A DNA stretch of 60,486 nucleotides from an uncultured Clostridia bacterium. GTDB lineage: Bacteria; Bacillota; Clostridia; Christensenellales; UBA1242. Shown here piece by piece: positions 52,835-60,486 of the stretch. Position 1 is the first letter of the stretch; each line of letters begins with the position of its first letter. Location: NCBI GenBank assembly GCA_945919375.1, contig CAMEJD010000002.1, positions 99,643 to 160,128 on the forward strand. The letters run 5' to 3'. Under the pieces are notes generated by a model. That model did not search any database and was not told the origin of the DNA. It was given only the letters and a program-made list of their open reading frames with translations. Position numbers and translations under genes: made by a program.

Positions 52835-53290
52835 TCATTTTTTTATATAGACGGGTATCTTAAATCGAAATATACATACATCCACAACATCAAATAACCA
52901 CATAAAAGTTTGAATTCCTGTTATCAACATTAGTAATGTTTTTATTGATGTTGGTGTTATGCTTTTTATGCTTAAGTAACATGCAATAATTGAAACTAAT
53001 CCAAATGCCAACATTAAAAATGCCTTTTTATATCTTCCAACATAAAAGCAATGTGCACCAAAAAATCCTAGGAAAATTGTATATAAAATCAAACTGGAAC
53101 GTTTTAGGTCGCTGGGCGTATCTTTAATGTACACAACATCTTTACCATTCCCTTCCTTTATTGCAATTTTTGCATCTTTGTTTGTTGCAAGTTTAAGACG
53201 TTCAAAAATTAGCCCACAACCTGTGCACCTTACATCATGTTCCAAATGTTTTGTCCCACATCGTGGACATTTTTGTCTCATATTTATCAT
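52835..53290 (-). CDS. Zinc-ribbon TM2-domain membrane protein
   Basis: 151 aa. An N-terminal zinc ribbon (CPRCGTKH ... CTGCG, residues ~8-26) is followed by a polar linker and, from about 65, a TM2-like membrane region (YTIFLGFFGAHCFYVGRYKK, then further helices). TM2 proteins are small membrane proteins of unknown function. It overlaps the upstream PH-domain gene by four bases, so translation is probably coupled, and both proteins carry a zinc ribbon, suggesting they work together (inference). Confidence 0.82.
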   Translation of the reverse strand: MINMRQKCPRCGTKHLEHDVRCTGCGLIFERLKLATNKDAKIAIKEGNGKDVVYIKDTPSDLKRSSLILYTIFLGFFGAHCFYVGRYKKAFLMLAFGLVSIIACYLSIKSITPTSIKTLLMLITGIQTFMWLFDVVDVCIFRFKIPVYIKK

Positions 53291-53952
53291 TCTTTCCTAG
53301 TTGCTCCGCAAGATGGACATTTGTTTAGCGAACTATCGTACATACTGCCACAATAGTTGCATGTAATTTTCTCAAAGCCATTTACATCGGTTGGTGAAAC
53401 GGCAATTTCATTGATTTTTTTGCAAATAAACTTTGCGTCTTTTATATCATTAAATACAATTGAATTGTCACCATTTGACAAAATTGTTATATCGGCGACT
53501 CTTGCAAGTCTACCAGACAAGGCTTGGTTTACATTGCAAGACTTGATGTCGTTTAGATTTATGCTATTAGACACAAACATATCTTTTCCATCAATAACCA
53601 TTATTCTTTTGTTTGTTATAACATATTTTAGGTTTTTGACTTTTGCATATGCTTTTACGATTGATGCAATATACGCCCAAACCGGTGCCAAATGCAAGGC
53701 AAAAAATGGAACGATAAACCATAGGAAAGACAAATCTTTCATTGTTGTTACAAAAGTGACAATAATACCAACATCAATCAATAACCATATAAATGCAACG
53801 GGCAAAAATTTTATTGTTCTTTGCATAACAAAATTGCTCTTTTTTGGAGTTTGTTGCCACAACAATTTTTCATCCTTTACCAAAATATCATCAACTGACG
53901 ATTTTTTATTTTGATTGTCATTTACAAAAAATTGTTCATCTATCTGTTTCAT
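53287..53952 (-). CDS. Bacterial PH-domain membrane protein with C-terminal zinc ribbon
   Basis: 221 aa. Two transmembrane segments (about 47-72 and 76-98) lead into a bacterial PH-like domain (YVITNKRIMVIDG, NLNDIKSCNV, ITILSNGDNSIVF, about 108-185) and a zinc ribbon at the end (CNYCGSMYDSSLNKCPSCG). This is the bPH2/YdbT-like build. Function in bacteria is largely unknown. The 3' end overlaps the TM2 gene by four bases; two-gene operon. Confidence 0.82.
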   Translation of the reverse strand: MKQIDEQFFVNDNQNKKSSVDDILVKDEKLLWQQTPKKSNFVMQRTIKFLPVAFIWLLIDVGIIVTFVTTMKDLSFLWFIVPFFALHLAPVWAYIASIVKAYAKVKNLKYVITNKRIMVIDGKDMFVSNSINLNDIKSCNVNQALSGRLARVADITILSNGDNSIVFNDIKDAKFICKKINEIAVSPTDVNGFEKITCNYCGSMYDSSLNKCPSCGATRKE

Positions 53953-53979
53953 ATATTATATATATATCAAAAAGTAACA

Positions 53980-54016
53980 AAAAAATCAATCCAATTTACT
54001 TGAATTGATTTTTTTC
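53980..54016. terminator. Terminator after rplL
   Basis: AAAAATCAATCCAA-TTTAC-TTGAATTGATTTTTT, one mismatch in the stem, between rplL and the PH-domain gene. Confidence 0.75.
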
Positions 54017-54041
54017 ATACAAATCTCTATATATGTTAAAA

Positions 54042-54407
54042 TTACTTAAGTTCTACAACTGCGCCAGCTTCTTTAAGTTTTGCTTCAATAGCTTTTGCTT
54101 CTTCTGCTGGAACATTTTCTTTAACATTTGCAGGAGCACCATCAACAAGTGCTTTTGCTTCGCCAAGACCAAGTCCTGTGATTTCTCTAACTGCTTTGAT
54201 TGCAGCGATTTTGTTTGCACCAGCTTCTTTAAGAACAACTGTAAATTCAGTTTTTTCTTCAGCTGCTGCTGCAGGAGCTGCTCCACCAGCAACTACTGCT
54301 GCTGCGGCGCTAACACCAAATTCTTCTTCTAATTTTTTAACAAGGTCGTTTAATTCTACGACTGTCATTCCTTTAACTTCTTCAACAAATTTATTAAGAT
54401 CTGCCAT
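54042..54407 (-). CDS. rplL: Ribosomal protein L7/L12
   Basis: 121 aa. The N-terminal dimerisation part (residues 1-~35), an Ala-rich hinge ([18 protein letters not shown]) and the C-terminal factor-binding domain with [20 protein letters not shown] are all present. L7/L12 forms the ribosomal stalk that recruits elongation factors. It is 37 bases downstream of rplJ, the usual order, but rpoB does not follow: a terminator and the PH-domain gene come next. Confidence 0.98.
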   Translation of the reverse strand: MADLNKFVEEVKGMTVVELNDLVKKLEEEFGVSAAAAVVAGGAAPAAAAEEKTEFTVVLKEAGANKIAAIKAVREITGLGLGEAKALVDGAPANVKENVPAEEAKAIEAKLKEAGAVVELK

Positions 54408-54444
54408 TTTTTTATACTTCCTTTTTTTATATTTTTATAATTTT

Positions 54445-54930
54445 TTATTGTTTGTCTGCAATAGCTTTAAGGCATACTGCCAAGCCACGCATTGGTGATG
54501 AAAGCATACCAACAAGTTGAGCAAGTAATACTTCTCTTGATGGGATACTTGCAAGTTTTTTAACTTCATTTGCGTCAATTACTGAACCGTTGTAAATACC
54601 AAACTTGATTGGGAATTCGCAGTTTTCTGCTTTTGCGCCAACAACAAGTTTTGCAGGAGCAACTTCGTCTTCATATCCGAAAGCGATTGCATTTGTTCCT
54701 TCCAAGAAACTTTCACATCCAGTGTATCCAAGTTCGTTTAATGCACGAAGAACAAGTCTGTTTTTGTAAACTCTATATTCTGCACCATTTTTTCTAAACT
54801 CAGCACGAAGTTTTGTGTCTTGTTCAACAGTAACTCCACGATAGTCAGCAACAACAACTGTTTTTGCTTTTTGAAGTTTTTGTTTAATTTCTTCGACTAA
54901 TGCTTGTTTTGCATCTAAATTTGCACTCAT
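54445..54930 (-). CDS. rplJ: Ribosomal protein L10
   Basis: 161 aa. The opening ALVEEIKQKLQKAKTVVVAD and YRGVTVEQDTKLRAEFRKNG are typical of L10, and the C-terminal helix binds L7/L12 dimers. GGAGG precedes the ATG. It is preceded by a structured leader with an internal terminator, the known autoregulatory L10 leader, by which excess L10-L12 complex lowers its own expression. Confidence 0.98.
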   Translation of the reverse strand: MSANLDAKQALVEEIKQKLQKAKTVVVADYRGVTVEQDTKLRAEFRKNGAEYRVYKNRLVLRALNELGYTGCESFLEGTNAIAFGYEDEVAPAKLVVGAKAENCEFPIKFGIYNGSVIDANEVKKLASIPSREVLLAQLVGMLSSPMRGLAVCLKAIADKQ

Positions 54931-54963
54931 TATTTGCCTCCTTTATAGATTTGTATGTTAAAA

Positions 54964-55110
54964 ATTAAAAAAACCTTTCGTGCCGATTAAAAGCAGAAAG
55001 GTTAAATATTTTAGCCATTCAAATCTTTACCTCGGCAAGCACATAAATGTTTACGATAATAATATCACTTGCTGTCTATGGACAAAGGATTTATTCAATT
55101 TTCGTGGGTG
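54964..55110 (-). promoter_or_regulatory. L10 leader (autoregulatory) of rplJL
   Basis: On the minus strand the leader contains GACAGCAAGTG, later GTGCTTGCCGAGGT (the L10-binding-type segment), then a terminator hairpin AACCTTTC-loop-GAAAGGTT with T-run at 55002-54966. This matches the ribosomal L10 leader of Firmicutes in layout. Confidence 0.78.
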
Positions 55111-55146
55111 ATTATACCACTATTTATTTTTTTTGTCAACAATTTT

Positions 55147-56913
55147 TTATAGTTCTCTTCCGTCTTTTTCTATAATAGTTTTTGGCTTTGAATATTCTTC
55201 CACAATTGACCTTGGTTCAATTCTTGTCAAATCTCTAAAAAACATAAAGTCTTTTCTGGACAAGTGATCAACCCCAGTCGTGTCAAGATAATTCTTTATT
55301 CCATCAACTGTCCAACCACGCTTTACTATCCAAGTTTTGTGTCTGTCAAACAAAGAATTGTCAAGTTCAAGCGTTCCATTTTGCCTGTTATAGAATGCAA
55401 TTTTTTGTTTTTCTTTATATTTCTTTTTGTTTTTTACAAGACCAACAAAAGGCATATATGTCAATGTGTTATCAATTGCAAAAGCATTTGCGTTGTCAAT
55501 TTTTTGTTGAAGTTTTGCTTCGGGCATGGAAAACAAGTCACTATTCCTGCTATAAATAAAACTCTTATCAAAGCATCTTGAAATAATATTTGAAGCATGA
55601 AGATTTGGCCCATGGTGATCACTCCCACCGGTTAGATATAGGTCATACTTTTTGGCAATATCATAAAGAACTTTACTCTTTGCACCACTAAGGTTAAGCT
55701 TGTTAAAAATTTCAAAACCAAAATCGTTATCCTTTCGTATTCTTATAACATTTTTAACAAAATCTTCAATATTTATTCCAAAAGTAAACGAAACATACAT
55801 TTGATATATTTCTTCAGCCGAGTAATGTTTGTTATATAATGTGTTTATTGCAGTAACCTTTGACAAAATAACATTCTTATCAATAAAAGTCATATTCCTA
55901 AATGTTTCAAAGGCATTGTCTTTTGTTGTTAAAACAAGTGCATCAACAAACATATTGTTGTAAGCAAGTTCTTCCGATTCCGTCATTTTTCGTTTTATAC
56001 TGTATGGATGTGCAATTGAGAAATAGCCACCAGCATTTTTAATTGCTTCCATATATTCGTCAAGTTCCCACTTTGAACCACTTATTGCACTTTGGTTACC
56101 CATATTTGAGAATACGAAACATTCTTCAATTTGGTTCATCTTTCTAAAATTGATATTTGGATATTTTTCCTTTAGATAACTAAAAAACTTATTTTTGGCA
56201 TGCAAACAAGATTTTGTATTTTTTGTAATAAAAGCAAGGTCGCTGATTGGGATTTTTTTACCTGTGATATCATCAACACGTTTTTTTGCCCACAAAATCA
56301 TTTTCCCAATCTCTATATCATTTTGACTTGTTTCTGTGTCGTTTATTTGCCTTAATGAAAAGTTGTACAAATTTGAATAAGCAATAAATGTTGGGTCATT
56401 TACATCGTAACCATATGCAAGAGCATGACACTTTTTGAATGTAGAGTACCCTTCTTCGTTTATTCCCATACATCTAAGCCCTGCATTTACTTCTATGCCC
56501 GGAATAAAATCGATTAGATTATATTTTTGTGAATGTTCTTTTATCAACTTTAATGCTTCTTTTGAACCTTTAATATTTTGGTGGTCAGTTATTGATATAC
56601 AGCATTTTGTGTTGTTTAAAATATAATCTTTTAAAGTTTGGACTTTGTTATTTGCCCCAATGATAATATTTTGTATATGCTCTTGATCTTCCCTTTTATC
56701 CGCAAAATATGATGAATATTCTTTTATTAGGTTATCAAACTCTTCTTTGTTTCCACTTTGTTCAACTTCGTCAACTCTTTCCATCATTGCGTTTTGAACC
56801 TTTTTTGCAGTTGTTAATGCGTTATCCAAAATATCTTCTGGCGTGGAATCACAATCCGTTTCAAACGAATGTACACTATGAATATGAAGGTCGATAAACA
56901 AATAATTTCTCAT
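55147..56913 (-). CDS. PHP-family phosphoesterase-like protein
   Basis: 588 aa. All metal-binding PHP motifs are visible: DLHIHSVHS near the N-terminus, ITDHQN, PGIEVNA, IAHPYS and GGSDHHG. PHP proteins are metal-dependent phosphoesterases or nucleases. Between the first and second motif sits a ~90-residue helical insertion (residues ~25-100, EDILDNALTTAKKVQNAMME), and the C-terminal ~120 residues beyond the last motif are also extra compared with the usual ~280-aa trpH-like proteins. Substrate unknown. Likely operon with the gene 11 bases upstream. Confidence 0.82.
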   Translation of the reverse strand: MRNYLFIDLHIHSVHSFETDCDSTPEDILDNALTTAKKVQNAMMERVDEVEQSGNKEEFDNLIKEYSSYFADKREDQEHIQNIIIGANNKVQTLKDYILNNTKCCISITDHQNIKGSKEALKLIKEHSQKYNLIDFIPGIEVNAGLRCMGINEEGYSTFKKCHALAYGYDVNDPTFIAYSNLYNFSLRQINDTETSQNDIEIGKMILWAKKRVDDITGKKIPISDLAFITKNTKSCLHAKNKFFSYLKEKYPNINFRKMNQIEECFVFSNMGNQSAISGSKWELDEYMEAIKNAGGYFSIAHPYSIKRKMTESEELAYNNMFVDALVLTTKDNAFETFRNMTFIDKNVILSKVTAINTLYNKHYSAEEIYQMYVSFTFGINIEDFVKNVIRIRKDNDFGFEIFNKLNLSGAKSKVLYDIAKKYDLYLTGGSDHHGPNLHASNIISRCFDKSFIYSRNSDLFSMPEAKLQQKIDNANAFAIDNTLTYMPFVGLVKNKKKYKEKQKIAFYNRQNGTLELDNSLFDRHKTWIVKRGWTVDGIKNYLDTTGVDHLSRKDFMFFRDLTRIEPRSIVEEYSKPKTIIEKDGREL

Positions 56914-56924
56914 AAGTTTTCCTT

Positions 56925-57620
56925 TTATCTTTTTTGTTCAAGTTTTGATTTTGTATAGTCAATCAAAGTTTCATCAATATCAAGTTTTTTAAGTTCTTCA
57001 AACTCTTTTTGGGATTGTTCTTTTTCTCCAAGGTTGTTTAATGTTATTATATACATAACTTTTACGTAAGTGTTGTCATTTGGTTTGTACATTTCAACAA
57101 TGCCTTTTTGATTTCTTAAAATGCTTTTTTTCATACATTCAATAAAAATGTCAATTCGATTTCTATCTTCAATTTCATCATCGTCATAGTCCTCAAGCTT
57201 GTTGTTTTCCATAACTTTTATTGTTGCAAGTTTTAACTCAACTGCTCTATACAAATATCTTATGCTTTCTTCATAATTTTTTTGATTTGCCATATAGTAT
57301 GAATAGCATTCATAAATGTTTGGGGCATACCTTTCAATTTCATAAGTGTCAACCTTGTCAAGATTTTTGATATATCTATAATTATATAAATAATCAAACT
57401 TTTCTGTTTTTGAAATCTCATCAAAGTTATTTGGTTTGTCGCTTGTGATATCTTGGGCAATATACCCACAATGTGGACAAACAGACAATCCAATGTTTTT
57501 ATAAAAATTAAAACTTGTTAAATCGTTTTCCGTATAAATAACATCGGCATTAACATCAACTGCAATGTCTACATTTTTTTTACAATTTTGACAAGTTCCT
57601 TTAATATATTTTATTTTCAT
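56925..57620 (-). CDS. DUF2225-like zinc-ribbon protein
   Basis: 231 aa from the ATG at 57620 (GGAG six bases upstream); in-frame ATGs at 57632 and 57626 are alternatives. Two CxxC pairs (CQNCKK near residue 10 and CPHCGY near 48) suggest a zinc ribbon. The rest is helical with a TPR-like layout (ECYSYYMANQKNYEESIRYL, YIITLNNLGEKEQSQKEFEE). This resembles DUF2225, whose function is not known. It lies 11 bases upstream of the PHP gene, same strand. Confidence 0.7.
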   Translation of the reverse strand: MKIKYIKGTCQNCKKNVDIAVDVNADVIYTENDLTSFNFYKNIGLSVCPHCGYIAQDITSDKPNNFDEISKTEKFDYLYNYRYIKNLDKVDTYEIERYAPNIYECYSYYMANQKNYEESIRYLYRAVELKLATIKVMENNKLEDYDDDEIEDRNRIDIFIECMKKSILRNQKGIVEMYKPNDNTYVKVMYIITLNNLGEKEQSQKEFEELKKLDIDETLIDYTKSKLEQKR

Positions 57621-57678
57621 TTTCATCTCCATTTTAGCATAATATTAATTAGTTTTCAATACCTAACTTAAAACAATA

Positions 57679-57713
57679 AAAAATGCAACATCAAAAGATA
57701 TTGCATTTTTCTT
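57679..57713 (-). terminator. Terminator of the small membrane-protein gene
   Basis: AAAAATGCAA-C-ATC-AAAA-GAT-A-TTGCATTTTT. Confidence 0.8.
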
Positions 57714-57717
57714 TTTA

Positions 57718-58131
57718 TTACTTGTTTTCTTCTTGTGCCTTATCTTCTTTTGGTTGTTCTTCTTTGTAATTCTTGTCTGAAAGAATTGCTGGTATAAAAC
57801 ATAACAAGAATAATGCAAACAATATTATTTGTGGCAAGAAATATGCCAAGAATGAAACATTGACAAACATAAATACTGTTCCAAGAATCATTTCAACAAT
57901 AAAGTACATTACACTCATTGTCCCCACAGGAAGTCCAACAACTTGCTTTTTTACACTGTCGTGACTTTCATACATAAGTGAAAAGTCCATAAATAAATAT
58001 GCAAGTGTTACAAATCCAAATGAAATCCAAAAACCTTGTGGGAAAGTTTTTGAAACCAAAAATACTACCAAACAATAAGTTGCATAAAATATAAGCAAAG
58101 TTATTGGTAGAATAAGTCTACTTTTTTTCAT
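57718..58131 (-). CDS. Small membrane protein of unknown function
   Basis: 137 aa with four hydrophobic segments (about 8-28, 35-53, 72-92, 97-118) and a charged tail (KNYKEEQPKEDKAQEENK). The layout (four helices, acidic/lysine tail) is similar to the protein at 2803-3252, but I see no sequence match. GGAGG precedes the ATG. It stands alone between two terminators. Confidence 0.72.
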   Translation of the reverse strand: MKKSRLILPITLLIFYATYCLVVFLVSKTFPQGFWISFGFVTLAYLFMDFSLMYESHDSVKKQVVGLPVGTMSVMYFIVEMILGTVFMFVNVSFLAYFLPQIILFALFLLCFIPAILSDKNYKEEQPKEDKAQEENK

Positions 58132-58214
58132 AATTTTCCTCCAATGTAATTAGAGTATATCATAAAAATTTATGAAATAAAAACAAATATTGTAACTTTT
58201 AAAGTTTTATTGAC

Positions 58215-58245
58215 AAAAAGCACACAGGCGGATGCCTGTGTGCTA
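58215..58245 (-). terminator. Terminator of the 617-aa surface protein gene
   Basis: On the minus strand AGCACACAGGC-ATCC-GCCTGTGTGCT followed by TTTTTG; unusually GC-rich stem. Confidence 0.88.
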
Positions 58246-58249
58246 AATT

Positions 58250-60103
58250 TTATTGTTTCGTATATGTTCCCGCTTTGAATAGTGATAATACAGTTGTTGC
58301 AGTTCCACCACCTGTTGGAGTAAACAACCAACTACCAAAATGATAACTTTCTGTTTCCAAATCACCAAGCAAAATAATTTCTTCTATACTATTAGACCCA
58401 GAATTTAATCCTTGCACATTTAACCCTTTTACCGATTGGGGTATTGTTATACTATTTATATTTGTCCCATCAAGTGCATTGAGCCCAAAATTAAATTCAC
58501 TTACATTTGATGCCATTCCGTTAGAGAATATTATTGATGAAAGTGATGTACATCCGTTGAATGTATCTTCTCCTAATCCTCTAAAATTCGCATTCCCAGG
58601 AATTGTTATTGATACCAAACTTTCACAGTCTTGAAATACGAAATCTCCAATATATTCCAATGAATTTGGTAAATTGATTGTAGTCAATTTTGAGCAATTC
58701 AAAAATGTTCCTGTGAGTGTTTGAATTTTTGATGTGCCAGTAAATTCAACTTCCACAAGATTTTTACATCCGTCAAAAGCATAATCACCAATCACTTCTA
58801 TGCTATCTGGAATAATTACCTTCGTGATATTGTTACAAACATTAAAACTCTTTTTGTGTTCTTGTAAATTTAGTATGCCACAAAGGTCAAGCATTCCAGC
58901 AGAAATTTCTTTTACTGGCATATTTTTGTAAGTTGATGGAATTGTCAAAGTTCCGTTGTTGCCACTTATATTCCCATCTTTTGCAGATATTTTCCAAGCG
59001 GTACCTTTATCTATTTTTGTATACTTAAAATCTCCATTAACTTCGCTATTCCCCAATGTAATTTGAATGCTTGATTCTCTAATTTTTATACCACTTTCTT
59101 CTTCCGCAATTGGAATGAGTAGACAAAATTTATTATTTGCATCTGCCAAATCAATTTCGGAAGAAATAGTATCCCCATTCATCGAGGCATCAGCAATGTC
59201 ACTAAGAAAATCGTAAACTGTTAATGTATCGGATGTGATATGTTTTTCGTAAAACATGACATCAGGCGATACTCCACCTTCTGCCAAGCCATCAACATAA
59301 TCTATTTGAATGGAATTATATTTCAAAGGATTGACACCTTCTATTTCAAAATTATATACATTAGCATAGTATTGTGATTCTTGAGCTTCCATTGTCATAT
59401 ATACAGTCTTATCCATATTTATTTGAGTAGACAGCGTTCCCCCATAGATATCGTAACTTTGACCATTTGTTAAACATTTAAGTGTCCCTGTTAAAGGTTC
59501 ACCTTCCCCATTATTGATTGTTACAACATATTCAAAGTTAACATCACTCATTCCAAGTGTTATATCATCAAGCATAAATGTCATTACTATTTTTTGTTTA
59601 TTGGATTTTGAAAGGCTTGTTATTGGGTTTGTTTTTACAAAGGTCGTATTTGCATTTTCACCAAGTGTTCCAGTTACACTTGCACTTATTATATTGTCAC
59701 CATTATTTATTATGGAAATCACAACAAAATATGTTCTTTGGTTTGTTGTGTTATATGCAATTTTTATTCCACCTTCGGTATTCCCATCCATTTTTGTTGT
59801 GTTGCTATAACTTTCACTTTCGGCACCTGTTGTTGTAAAGTCATATTTATATTCTGTTTGTGTTGCATTTTCAACAGTGTCACTTGTTAAAAACTTTTCG
59901 GCTTCAGTTTTTAGATTTGTTGCATTGTTAAAACTGCTTGTGTACACATCTGTTTCTACTGTTGCAAAAACATCGTTTACTTCATAACTAATGCTACCAC
60001 CAATTGTGTATGTAATATTTGTTGCCGAGAATACACCAAAGCAAAGCACTGCCAAGGCTAGGCACATTGTTGCAACTGTCATTGTTAGTTTAAATTTTTT
60101 CAT
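58250..60103 (-). CDS. Secreted BspA-type LRR surface protein (617 aa)
   Basis: Start at 60103 where AAGGAG precedes the ATG of MKKFKLTMTVATMCLALAVL; an upstream in-frame ATG at 60208 would lie before the promoter. The signal/anchor helix ends CFGVFSA and is followed by the family module ITYTIGGSISYEVND. BspA-type LRRs fill residues ~395-590 (SIEVIGDYAFDGCKNLVEV, TFLNCSKLTTINLP, FVFQDCESLVSITIPG, DTFNGCTSLSSIIF). No Hint module and no sortase signal. The N-terminal 45 residues are close to those of the 850-aa protein. Probable surface protein. Confidence 0.85.
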   Translation of the reverse strand: MKKFKLTMTVATMCLALAVLCFGVFSATNITYTIGGSISYEVNDVFATVETDVYTSSFNNATNLKTEAEKFLTSDTVENATQTEYKYDFTTTGAESESYSNTTKMDGNTEGGIKIAYNTTNQRTYFVVISIINNGDNIISASVTGTLGENANTTFVKTNPITSLSKSNKQKIVMTFMLDDITLGMSDVNFEYVVTINNGEGEPLTGTLKCLTNGQSYDIYGGTLSTQINMDKTVYMTMEAQESQYYANVYNFEIEGVNPLKYNSIQIDYVDGLAEGGVSPDVMFYEKHITSDTLTVYDFLSDIADASMNGDTISSEIDLADANNKFCLLIPIAEEESGIKIRESSIQITLGNSEVNGDFKYTKIDKGTAWKISAKDGNISGNNGTLTIPSTYKNMPVKEISAGMLDLCGILNLQEHKKSFNVCNNITKVIIPDSIEVIGDYAFDGCKNLVEVEFTGTSKIQTLTGTFLNCSKLTTINLPNSLEYIGDFVFQDCESLVSITIPGNANFRGLGEDTFNGCTSLSSIIFSNGMASNVSEFNFGLNALDGTNINSITIPQSVKGLNVQGLNSGSNSIEEIILLGDLETESYHFGSWLFTPTGGGTATTVLSLFKAGTYTKQ

Positions 60104-60155
60104 ATGTACTCCTTTTTGTTTAGTATGAGAAAAATCAATACTATTACTCAATTTT

Positions 60156-60186
60156 AGTATACCCTCCCCCCTAGGGTAAATGTCAA
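60156..60186 (-). promoter_or_regulatory. Promoter of the 617-aa surface protein with a six-G spacer run
   Basis: On the minus strand TTGACA (60186-60181), a 19-bp spacer containing CTAGGGGGGAGGG, TATACT (60161-60156). The bases around -10 match those of the promoter at 30863-30889. Confidence 0.65.
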
Positions 60187-60219
60187 ATGAATAGCAAAGA
60201 TTTTTCATTTTTTAGTGGT

Positions 60220-60263
60220 TGAGATTTCTCCAAGGGCACACTTGAAGTGTGACGAAATGACAT
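60220..60263 (-). repeat. Dispersed repeat copy upstream of the 617-aa surface protein
   Basis: GAGATTTCTCCAAGGGC, ACTTGAAGTGTGAC, GAAATGACAT; same unit and orientation as at 28102 and 30935. From here to about 60366 I see nothing else. Confidence 0.7.
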
Positions 60264-60366
60264 AGTATATTTTTTAATCGCCATTTATACCCATAGGGTG
60301 TTGTACAGAAATTTGACCTCTGTAATTTGCCGTTCTCACTTAAACTCTTGGTAAATAATTTAACAT

Positions 60367-60404
60367 AAAAAAATAAGATATAAATATTAAATTATTTACA
60401 TCTT
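60367..60404 (-). terminator. Terminator of a gene entering from the right edge
   Basis: On the minus strand AAGAT-G-TAAATA-ATTTAA-TATTTA-T-ATCTT, then A and seven T. Confidence 0.6.
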
Positions 60405-60435
60405 AAAGTATACTTGTAATTTAGTGAATATTAAC

Positions 60436-60486
60436 TTAATTTTCTTTTTTATTAAACATATGGCGTACTTTATCTATTCGATTATT
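60436..60486 (-). CDS. Possible C-terminal end of a gene continuing beyond the right edge
   Basis: On the minus strand the last 17 codons read as RIDKVRHMFNKKEN plus flanking residues, ending in TAA at 60438-60436. A terminator hairpin follows about 30 bases later. Too short to identify. The terminator position is the main support. Confidence 0.4.
   Translation of the reverse strand, partial: NNRIDKVRHMFNKKEN

Overview
The window is AT-rich (roughly 30% GC by eye), gene-dense DNA from what looks like a spore-forming Bacillota lineage, probably an uncultured host-associated member of Clostridia. Pointers are yabP-yabQ-divIC, spoIIE, a type III glutamine synthetase, a T-box leader on thrS, an L10 leader on rplJL, a programmed frameshift in prfB, and short-spaced operons ending in U-tract terminators. 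The organism assignment is inference.

Layout: 1-3.3 kb holds a membrane/ABC fusion gene cut by the left edge, tlyA and a small membrane protein, then a decayed gene fragment with two 63-bp repeats and tRNA-Ala. 3.8-7.1 kb is housekeeping (tsaD, prfB) and sporulation/division (yabP, yabQ, divIC). 7.1-10.9 kb has two paralogous cytoplasmic transglutaminase-fold proteins around tRNA-Gly, plus an XRE regulator with membrane segments. 11-18 kb has plsC-like, glnN with an apparent attenuator, hpf, a lipoprotein, a degenerate ABC ATPase, argS, a second decayed gene and tRNA-Glu. 18.5-22 kb is comEC-holA-rpsT, a conserved gene order, with a small anchored protein in between. 22-28 kb has a GT2 glycosyltransferase, hisS followed by tRNA-His, and a T-box-controlled thrS plus RmlA-like operon.

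28-44 kb is the accessory core: three large exported BspA-type leucine-rich-repeat proteins around a heterodimeric ABC exporter. Two of them (1592 and 1405 aa) end in a Hint (Hedgehog/intein) module. The last 341 residues, the stop codon and the terminator of both lie in a 1,070-bp block that I read as identical at the DNA level, while the sequence just upstream is clearly diverged. A fourth member lies at 58.2-60.1 kb. Three of the four promoters carry a run of five or six G in the -35/-10 spacer, very conspicuous in this AT-rich background. Copies of a degenerate dispersed repeat flank or adjoin members of this family.

44-60 kb continues with a P-type ATPase, three tandem ~150-aa paralogs of unknown function, glmS, spoIIE, an unassigned strongly structured RNA candidate (52.63-52.81 kb), PH and TM2 zinc-ribbon proteins, rplJL, a PHP-family phosphoesterase and small unknowns. 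The best candidate for an undescribed system is the surface-protein family with its shared Hint cassette, G-run promoters and flanking repeats, which looks built for sequence exchange and possibly on/off variation.
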